Shown: positions 30,353 through 36,328 of the stretch, in pieces | Position numbering within the stretch: the stretch's first letter is position 1 | How the letters are laid out: every line of letters begins with the position of its first letter | Assembly (NCBI GenBank): GCA_007135955.1 | Contig: SLHW01000025.1 | Span: 1 to 36,328 of the forward strand | Direction: 5' to 3' | Length of the DNA stretch: 36,328 nt | From: Candidatus Saccharimonadota bacterium | GTDB taxonomy: Bacteria; Patescibacteriota; Saccharimonadia; Saccharimonadales; SLHW01 | The notes under the pieces: generated by a model | The model's database searches: none | The model's input: only the letters and a program-made list of their open reading frames with translations | What the model was told of the DNA's origin: nothing | Made by a program: the position numbers and the translations under genes

Positions 30353-33300
30353 TCAGTATAGCGCGGTCGCACTAAAAATAATGGTTGTTTGATAATCCCC
30401 AGCAGATTGGCCTTCAGGTGCAGTTACGCGGCCAGTGATGATAAACGATTCACCAACAACCGGAGTACCAATTATCGGCCCCTGATTATCGGCTACAATG
30501 TCTCCTGGAAAATCTAGAGTGAACGGTGCGAAGCATGGTGGCTCACCACCACCAGGGCACGGGTCGCCGGAAAATCTATTTTCTCCCTGAACATTTGTAT
30601 CATTAGAAGTATAGCCAAAGCCAACATACGCTGCTATCCAGGCTGCAGGTTCAAGGTATGATCCCCCGTTAAACATCGGTATCGCATCAACTGGACTAGT
30701 AAGTAGGCTGGTCGTCCGAGCTCGCACTACATAACCACTACGGGCGTTAGTAGAAGTCGTGACGGTGATATCCTGTGTGTCAGTGAAGTCATTGCTCGGT
30801 GACAAGCTATCGAAGGATACTTCTGATTGACTGACACTGAAACTAATACTTGGAGCAACTAGCTGACCCGAGCTACTTATAACCGACTGATTGCCAGCAT
30901 TGTCAGTTGTGCGAATATTAAAATAATATACTTCAGAAGTTTGTAAATTTAACCCACTTGCTGTAACTGATGTGTCAGTCCCGACGGTCACCCAATCAGC
31001 TATTGTTGTACCCCCTGGGCTTAGCCCAATGGAATAGTCATAGCTAGCCAGCCCGGACAAACCACTGTCAATATCCCAATTAGCTGACAGGCTATCGAGT
31101 GCATCATCACTATAAGTAATATCAATTCCGATTTGGTCACCGTCATACACCGTTCCACTCGGCTCAACGGTATCAACGATGAAATCATTATCGCTCGGAT
31201 CACCACTACCAAATACTACCCACTCAGAATACTCGCCAGCACTGTCCCTGATTCTAGCTTGCCAACGGTATTCCGCCGTATTTGCTAAACCGGATATTAC
31301 AACGTCGACCGTTATAGGTAAACCGGCGTAGCTGCCTGCATCACCGCAAGATAACTCTTGATTTGTGAATGGTTCCCCATTAGTTTGCACCTCAACACAA
31401 AGCTCAAGCTCATCTTCATCATCAGGGTCAGAGGCTTCCGCTCGAAAATGTACTTGCGTTTCATTAGTAAAGCCACCTGGCGATATCTCACTACCAAGCG
31501 CAACTCGAAATTGCCCTAAACCAGTCGGTTGGCTAGGCGGCGTGTTGGGAACTGGTTGCTTTGCAAAAATCACATTTCTATACGGGGGCAGATGCGACTC
31601 CTCAGAGACATTCGTAATATCTACTGGATGAGTATGAGTTGCCGAAGCGGCACCGCCATTATTTTGACGCGTGCCAGTCGTGGTGGTCGGTCCAGACGTC
31701 GTAACTTGATGATTAGCATGCGAATGAGAAGTTGACCCGCCCGTCAATCCATAAGTATCACTAGCTTTAATAAATCTTTCATGAAAGGGCTCACCAGATT
31801 CAGAAACTACATCCCAGCTCCCAGGTGGTGGACCATCCCACATCGTAATAATACCTGCCGGTGGACCACTAGCAATATCAAGCTCACCAAGCAATACCTC
31901 AATATACGGTGGCTCATGATTCTCTGCTGGAGAAGTCCCGCTCAAAGTATGCTGGTGATCATTTCCAGCACCAGCAGATGCAGGACCGCCACCGCCATCA
32001 GCTACGGTACTCCCAGTAGCTGTAGTGGTGGTGCCGATTACAGAATGACTGTGCGTGAGGCTACCACCAGTTGCACCAACATTATTTTGGCCACGAACAT
32101 ACTGGTTATCTTGTACAGAGTATCTTGTCCAGTCATCTGGGACTTCATTATCAAATATCGCGATTGCACCAGCGGGGAGCGAAGATGGTGTTCCGGAAGC
32201 TTCTGAGCGGATAAACCGTAGCTGTCTATAAGGCGGTAGATTACTCGCCTCATCTAATATTGGGACAATACCATGACCGTGGTCAGTGCTTGATAAGTCA
32301 CCGACCCCAGGATCACTGCCGACTTCTGCGATAGTTGGCAGCACCGTACCGGTCGCGGTATGGGAATGAGCTTCAGATCCACCAGTAGTACCGTAGCTAG
32401 CTGATCCACGGGCAAACCGTTCATAAAATGGCTCACCAGGGTTGCACGAAATACACGTCCAGCCTGCCGGTACAGTCGCGCCAGCAAACAGTACTACCAT
32501 ATTCCCAGCGCTATCAGATGTGGTGATTTCTGGAATTTCATTATAAGACTCAAACAACGAGCCATCGGCATACACAGCTCGGAAACAATACGACGTATCC
32601 GCTGGTGCATTAGCATCGCTCAATGCAAAATCCCACAACCCATAATCACCAATGTCTATTGCGGCCTGATTATTACTGTAATTATTGGCTTCAACGTATG
32701 ACTGATTTATTTTACTGCCACTTGCAAGCGTAGGATCATTTAGATTAGGGGTAAGCGGATCACCGTTTACCGGAGCAGAATTGTTATAGTAGCGGATTTC
32801 GCCACTGTTAGTCAGCACATCAACATACGATTCATTGCTAAAAGTTGGGTCACAGGTTTCGCCGACCCGCTGTGCGTATTGCAACTTTAGTGACTCTCCA
32901 GACTGCCCAAGGTTAACCACAGTAACGACAATAGCTAGCCGCAAGCGAAATGGTAAGCCAATTGATGTAGCTGGAGTATCCTGACTCGCAAGCGCCAAGC
33001 CAACATCTGTACTGTTGCGATTTCTAAACCAACGATAGCTTGCTTGTGATAAGTCACTAGGTTCTTGTTTTTTAGCGATAATAACGTCAACGTATGGCGG
33101 TACATGATTTTGTTCAGAAAAATTTGTCACATCAATAGTGTGCGTATGGATACCGCTTGCACCAGCGCTACCAGCTCGAGCGCCGGTAGTCGTTGTCGGC
33201 GTCGAAGTGATAATCGATACGTTGCTGTGCTGATGAGTCGCTGAACCACCATTTGCGCCAAAGCTACTGCTTGGCTTAATAAATCGTTCGTAATATGGTC

Positions 33301-34162
33301 CAGTTTCATTAGATCGCAGTTGCCAATCGACTGGCGCCTCATCATCCCACATAGCAAGCATATCGATCGGCACAACAGTATCTGTAACCGCCTGGGCAAG
33401 TATTGCTTCTACATGTGGTGGCTGAATATCGATAGTCTGTGTCTGTCCACTAAAGGTATGAATATGATCTGCTGCCGCTGCGGTAACTTGCGTGCCTCCA
33501 CCGCGAGAGCCAAGCGTTGCACCGTTCGGGCCGCCGATAGTGCCCGTAATGGCATGCTGACTGACATTACTGCCACCCGTTGCGCCGACTGTATCACTGG
33601 CGTATACATATCGCGAACCCTGATCACTATACTGTTCCCATCCACTTGGCAAAGCACTAGATTCAAAGATTGCTATTGCTCCCTCTGGAATGATAGCTGG
33701 CTCACCATTATCATTGTGACGAATCACGCGAAGCTGACGATACTCTGGCAAATTAGTCTCTTCCGACACATTAACAGTGAGGCTATGTGAGTGTCCGGCC
33801 GCAGCAACGGAGCCAGTATTCCAGTTCTCTGACACTGCTGGCTCGTTGGAGCTTGATATACTGGCACTAAATGTCGGCTGATGCGTCGCCGATCCGCCGC
33901 TGCCACCATATTGATCGCTGCCCCTAACGAACCTTTCATAAAACGGATCGGCTGGATTACACGAAACACAAGTCCAGCCAGCCGGTATAGTCGCGCCATC
34001 ATAAAAAAGCAACATGTGCCCGTCGCCAGGAGCAGCACCAAGGTTTGACCGAATCTGAAATATCGTAACGGCGAGAATGACGACCGAAAAGACAATAAAA
34101 AAAACTAGCCAAATATTTGACAAATACATATTGCGTATAGTTTTGTCTTTTAGTAAATTCAT
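30353..34162 (-). CDS. Giant fibre of tail-collar-like repeats with WxL-like C terminus
   Basis: 1269 residues. N-terminal signal anchor (about 15-36). Six tail-collar-like repeats follow in the order A-B-C (48-368), an Ig-like domain (369-550), then A'-B'-C' (555-872). A repeats begin PAGWTC-V/I-SCNP, B repeats carry G-A-I-A-I-F and YVY/YVR, and C repeats carry ERFIK. Each repeat has GGS-x-x-H near its middle and a second HxH. Two Fn3/Ig-like domains (about 873-1105) and a WxL-like module (about 1105-1269) end the protein. All ten cysteines fall in plausible pairs. The collar fold is typical of phage fibre tips, so trimerisation and target binding are likely. A DUF916-like gene follows. Confidence 0.82.
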   Translation of the reverse strand: MNLLKDKTIRNMYLSNIWLVFFIVFSVVILAVTIFQIRSNLGAAPGDGHMLLFYDGATIPAGWTCVSCNPADPFYERFVRGSDQYGGSGGSATHQPTFSASISSSNEPAVSENWNTGSVAAAGHSHSLTVNVSEETNLPEYRQLRVIRHNDNGEPAIIPEGAIAIFESSALPSGWEQYSDQGSRYVYASDTVGATGGSNVSQHAITGTIGGPNGATLGSRGGGTQVTAAAADHIHTFSGQTQTIDIQPPHVEAILAQAVTDTVVPIDMLAMWDDEAPVDWQLRSNETGPYYERFIKPSSSFGANGGSATHQHSNVSIITSTPTTTTGARAGSAGASGIHTHTIDVTNFSEQNHVPPYVDVIIAKKQEPSDLSQASYRWFRNRNSTDVGLALASQDTPATSIGLPFRLRLAIVVTVVNLGQSGESLKLQYAQRVGETCDPTFSNESYVDVLTNSGEIRYYNNSAPVNGDPLTPNLNDPTLASGSKINQSYVEANNYSNNQAAIDIGDYGLWDFALSDANAPADTSYCFRAVYADGSLFESYNEIPEITTSDSAGNMVVLFAGATVPAGWTCISCNPGEPFYERFARGSASYGTTGGSEAHSHTATGTVLPTIAEVGSDPGVGDLSSTDHGHGIVPILDEASNLPPYRQLRFIRSEASGTPSSLPAGAIAIFDNEVPDDWTRYSVQDNQYVRGQNNVGATGGSLTHSHSVIGTTTTATGSTVADGGGGPASAGAGNDHQHTLSGTSPAENHEPPYIEVLLGELDIASGPPAGIITMWDGPPPGSWDVVSESGEPFHERFIKASDTYGLTGGSTSHSHANHQVTTSGPTTTTGTRQNNGGAASATHTHPVDITNVSEESHLPPYRNVIFAKQPVPNTPPSQPTGLGQFRVALGSEISPGGFTNETQVHFRAEASDPDDEDELELCVEVQTNGEPFTNQELSCGDAGSYAGLPITVDVVISGLANTAEYRWQARIRDSAGEYSEWVVFGSGDPSDNDFIVDTVEPSGTVYDGDQIGIDITYSDDALDSLSANWDIDSGLSGLASYDYSIGLSPGGTTIADWVTVGTDTSVTASGLNLQTSEVYYFNIRTTDNAGNQSVISSSGQLVAPSISFSVSQSEVSFDSLSPSNDFTDTQDITVTTSTNARSGYVVRARTTSLLTSPVDAIPMFNGGSYLEPAAWIAAYVGFGYTSNDTNVQGENRFSGDPCPGGGEPPCFAPFTLDFPGDIVADNQGPIIGTPVVGESFIITGRVTAPEGQSAGDYQTTIIFSATALY
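31547..32500 (-). repeat. Collar-like repeat triplet A'-B'-C' (second copy)
   Basis: Codes for residues 555-872 of the fibre. HxH motifs at H599/H601 and H628/H630 (A'), H704/H706 and H736/H738 (B'), H813/H815 and H843/H845 (C'). All six are intact. The first part of A' is nearly the same as A at protein level and still similar in DNA. Confidence 0.8.
33059..34021 (-). repeat. Collar-like repeat triplet A-B-C (first copy)
   Basis: Codes for residues 48-368. HxH motifs at H124/H126 (A), H233/H235 (B), H310/H312 and H339/H341 (C). The first motif of A (THQP, H94) and of B (SQHA, H203) is degenerate, so four of six remain. Confidence 0.8.
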
Positions 34163-34480
34163 TTACTTATAGTTGTTTATTATCTCGCCTCGCACTCTTG
34201 CATAGTGCATATTTCGCCTGTGAATATGGTATCACAACATAAGCACTGCTAGTAGTGTTGTTTACGTTATTACTATTCACTAGTTATCAACGTAAGCGAC
34301 AGATGGATTGTTCAAAATAGCTTACAATGGAAATAGGTTCTACGAACTATCAGAAGACTAATAAAGTAAGTGGTCATACAAGTGCTGGGCAGCCCTACAG
34401 CACAGTAAATTGTCTCCCTGAAGCGCACCCGATCACGTAACTTGCGAGGCGAAAACCTTATTGAAATAATAATATTAGGG
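34163..34480. other. Leader or intergenic region with a long-range inverted repeat
   Basis: 318 bases with no supported reading frame. TCGCCTCGCA (34185-34194) is repeated inverted as TGCGAGGCGA (34443-34452), a perfect 10-bp match 248 bases apart. Inside are short stems GGTTC-TAC-GAAC (34336-34347 region) and GTGCTG...CAGCAC (34383-34404 region). It could be a structured 5' leader for the fibre gene or a separate RNA. I matched it to no known RNA family. Confidence 0.35.
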
Positions 34481-35116
34481 CTATAGTGAAATATTATCAG
34501 CTTGAGTCCAGTGACTTTTCACCTTTTTATCACTGGAATAAAATGACATGTATGTTCGCCAAATAGAAAAGCCGTCCAGTTTTGCTTCAGTTACTTCTAC
34601 CGAGCACACAGGGCCACTAAATGATTTTGAGATAGTGATATGATCTTTAGAATCACCACCTGCTTCAGGCTTAAGCAACCCTTGACATGTTCCACTGTAG
34701 TTTTGAGGAAGTGTCGCTGTCAAAATATAGTTAGCTCCATTTTTCTTGATGGTAACATTACTAATCTTGACTATTTCCGGACCAACGTATTGCTTGTCTT
34801 TGGGCTTTTCATTTGGGTCGACTAATTTCTGCTGTGGCTTTTGAGCAGGAGGCTTTTCGACTGGCTTTTCTTGTTCTTCTTTCTTTTCCTCTTCACCTTG
34901 CTTGCGCTCTTCTGGTAATACTGCGATTATTTCTTCGATATCTACTTCTGTTATCTCGCGTAGTTCAGATTCGTCAGCTGATGCAATCTCAATATTCGAT
35001 CGATTAGTCTGCACCCGATAGGCAACACCGGCGGTAAACGCCACAACGCCGACCAATATAATTACTGCAATAACTGGGAGGTGAATTATTCCGTTTTGAT
35101 CAGATTGTAATTTCAT
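34481..35116 (-). CDS. Anchored surface protein with charged linker
   Basis: 211 residues. A cytoplasmic N terminus (MKLQSDQNGIIHLP) leads into a membrane segment (about 14-33). A long Glu/Lys/Pro-rich linker follows (about 45-105, with EEKKEEQEKPVEKPPAQKPQ). A small beta domain ends the protein (VKISNVTIKKNGANYILTAT, FSIWRTYMSFYS), with Cys143 and Cys170-region cysteines that may pair. I do not recognise the domain. The linker is typical of wall-spanning surface proteins in CPR and Gram-positive bacteria. It lies just upstream of the fibre gene on the same strand and may be part of that surface programme. Confidence 0.7.
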   Translation of the reverse strand: MKLQSDQNGIIHLPVIAVIILVGVVAFTAGVAYRVQTNRSNIEIASADESELREITEVDIEEIIAVLPEERKQGEEEKKEEQEKPVEKPPAQKPQQKLVDPNEKPKDKQYVGPEIVKISNVTIKKNGANYILTATLPQNYSGTCQGLLKPEAGGDSKDHITISKSFSGPVCSVEVTEAKLDGFSIWRTYMSFYSSDKKVKSHWTQADNISL

Positions 35117-35172
35117 AATGCTTTGTTTAATGTAATGTTAATGTTTTACATCGTACCACATTTTTAATTATT

Positions 35173-35895
35173 TTAGCCTTTGTAGTCTTTAATTAGCTGC
35201 ACAATCGCTTGATGGTCGTCTGTTATGGTGTATAAACTAAGATCTTCTGAGCTAATAGTCTGGTATGTTTTAGCTAATTCATTTTTTATGTAGTGATCGA
35301 GTGGCCTCCAGAAATCAGAGCCAACTAGGATAATTGGTATCGGCTTAATTCGCTTTGTCTGCTTTAGGGTCAAAATTTCGAAAAATTCATCGAGCGTCCC
35401 ATATCCACCAGGAAAATAAATATATGCCCGAGCAGCGAAAGACAAAGCTACTTTGCGACTAAAGAAATAATAGAAGTCAACCGAACGGTTGACGTATTCA
35501 TTTGTAACCTGTTCCTGCGGTAGTCGAATAGTCATACCTATTGAGGTGCCGTTTTCATCGGCAGCGCCACGATTAGCTGCTTCCATAATGCCTGGCCCAC
35601 CCCCTGTGATTATCGATGCACCAGTTTCACGAACTATCTTGTCTGCTAGATCACGAGCTTGCTTATAATATAAATCCTCTGGCTCGAGACGAGCTGAGCC
35701 AAAAAAGGTCACGGTATTGCTGTGATCCTTTAACAGCTTAAACGCCTGCTTAAACTCTTTGTTGATACGACGCATACGCTTACGAGTTGCACCATTGGAA
35801 ATATCGGCGACATGTATTTTCTCCTCTTTGCGGAGCTGATGAAAAGTAGAATTGTGTCGAAATAGTTTTTTTAGTGTTTGTTTTATTTGACTCAT
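35173..35895 (-). CDS. LOG-family (TIGR00730) nucleotide phosphoribohydrolase-like protein
   Basis: 240 residues from ATG 35895; the in-frame start at 35934 is less likely. The Rossmann-like LOG fold is clear: TVTFFGSARLEPED, ASIITGGGPGIMEAANRGA, and the family signature PGGYGTLDEFFEILTLKQ. LOG enzymes release cytokinin bases from nucleoside 5'-monophosphates in plants and some bacteria; older annotation calls them lysine decarboxylase-like, which is misleading. A basic N-terminal extension of about 45 residues precedes the core. Bacterial substrates are often unknown, and AMP-like nucleotides are possible. Confidence 0.88.
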   Translation of the reverse strand: MSQIKQTLKKLFRHNSTFHQLRKEEKIHVADISNGATRKRMRRINKEFKQAFKLLKDHSNTVTFFGSARLEPEDLYYKQARDLADKIVRETGASIITGGGPGIMEAANRGAADENGTSIGMTIRLPQEQVTNEYVNRSVDFYYFFSRKVALSFAARAYIYFPGGYGTLDEFFEILTLKQTKRIKPIPIILVGSDFWRPLDHYIKNELAKTYQTISSEDLSLYTITDDHQAIVQLIKDYKG

Positions 35896-35984
35896 TATCA
35901 ACTTTAGCCTACCGCAGCAGCAGCAAAAATGCAACGCTAGCTAGTAGTAGCCGATTAGCGATAATTCCGATATAGTAAACGGGT

Positions 35985-36328
35985 ATGTCGCAACCCAATA
36001 ATGAAACAAACAATGATGCACCAACGAAGCCGTGGCCTAAACTCAAGTCATTCTTAAAAACCAAGCCATTGCTTAGTCTTCTGGCGGTTTTAGAGTGGCC
36101 ACGAACAACTGTTCGGAAGCTCTACGCTTGGGTTGTTGGGTGGTCGGAGAGCAAGCACGCTGAGCGTGCTCTTGGCAGTATTGCTGTAGCAGAAAGCTCT
36201 TTTTTCCCTATTCCGCCAGACCCGTTACTAATCGCCATGACGACTGTCCAGCCAAAAAAATACCTGCGTTTTGCTACCATCTGTACAGCTGGTAGCGTCA
36301 TTGGTGGACTCATCGGTTATGCTATTGG
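35985..36328 (+). CDS. YqaA/DedA-like membrane protein, 3' end cut by the window
   Basis: 114 codons are visible from ATG 35985. After a polar N terminus and a basic region (RTTVRKLYAWVVGWSESKHAERAL), the VTT-type core starts with AVAESSFFPIPPDPLLIAM and continues TICTAGSVIGGLIGYAIG, where the window ends. This is the YqaA branch of the SNARE-associated/DedA superfamily, small membrane proteins implicated in lipid-carrier handling. TATAGT (35971-35976) ends 8 bases before the ATG. It is divergent from the LOG gene. Confidence 0.8.
   Translation, partial: MSQPNNETNNDAPTKPWPKLKSFLKTKPLLSLLAVLEWPRTTVRKLYAWVVGWSESKHAERALGSIAVAESSFFPIPPDPLLIAMTTVQPKKYLRFATICTAGSVIGGLIGYAI

Noticed and set aside
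31781..32206. Long plus-strand frames opposite the fibre gene
   Set aside because: They mirror the repetitive codons of the fibre repeats and appear in both triplets for that reason alone.
34321..34452. SRP RNA, tmRNA or 6S RNA
   Set aside because: None of the conserved motifs I know for these (for example the SRP GGAAGGAAGC-type loop) is present on either strand.
1..36328. Use of TGA as a glycine codon (SR1/Gracilibacteria code)
   Set aside because: Several genes end at TGA exactly at family length, and no conserved gene reads through an in-frame TGA.
1..36328. CRISPR array, insertion sequences or prophage genes
   Set aside because: No regularly spaced repeats, transposase or phage structural gene set. 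The tail-collar-like repeats are in a cellular surface protein with a signal anchor and WxL-like end, not in a phage operon.

Overview
The window looks like a chromosome segment of a Candidatus Patescibacteria (CPR) bacterium. Saccharibacteria is the likeliest group, but this is judged from memory of gene types, not from a search. Supporting signs are compact single-strand runs of genes with overlapping stop and start codons (TAATG, ATGA), a surface proteome dominated by long Ig-like proteins, a SipW-type signal peptidase fused to a lamin-tail domain beside a TasA-like protein, a VKOR-type disulfide oxidase, and many genes starting 6 to 9 nt after a TATACT-like -10 box (apparently leaderless). 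TGA is used as an ordinary stop (for example in the Fur-like, PerM and CDF genes), so this is not an SR1/Gracilibacteria-type recoded genome. No rRNA, intact tRNA, CRISPR array, transposase or integrase was found. Layout. (1) 1-2942: an accessory array of three toxin-antitoxin pairs (MazEF, BrnT/BrnA-like, RelE/Phd) and a small coiled-coil gene, punctuated by four sequences that look like 3' ends of a tRNA-Gln gene. (2) 2943-6792: Rnk, then a redox and stress block of Fur-like regulator, exported rhodanese, glutaredoxin, AhpF-like flavin reductase and a Ca2+/cation antiporter. (3) 6814-9024: a SipW-like signal peptidase/lamin-tail fusion with its presumed TasA-like substrate. (4) 9177-12383: a Crp-type regulator, a matching GTGA-N6-TCAC site, two membrane thiol-disulfide proteins and a DoxD-like protein. 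(5) 12517-20295: mostly membrane proteins (CPA2 antiporter, ferric-reductase-like protein, PerM, CDF, TVP38, bPH2 protein, K+ channel) plus Pcm. (6) 20349-23470: a 27-codon peptide gene with a terminator before a 124-residue gene, then PurA, a DUF3467-like protein and a SpoU methyltransferase. (7) 23474-35116, nearly all on the minus strand: a cell-surface and oxidative-folding region with VKOR, a PH-PNPOx fusion, and two pairs each made of a WxL-like surface protein and a DUF916-like anchored partner. One of these surface proteins is a 1269-residue fibre built from six phage-tail-collar-like repeats rich in HxH motifs. (8) 35173-36328: a LOG-family protein and a truncated YqaA-like membrane protein. 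How the parts may work together (inference): the secreted fibres carry cysteines spaced as pairs and would need VKOR-driven disulfide formation; the DsbD/CcdA-like and thioredoxin-like proteins, apparently controlled by the Crp-type regulator, would handle reduction and isomerisation outside the membrane. The SipW-like peptidase would mature TasA, and possibly also its own lamin-tail domain. The WxL/DUF916-like pairs would place large fibres on the surface, plausibly for attachment to a host cell.
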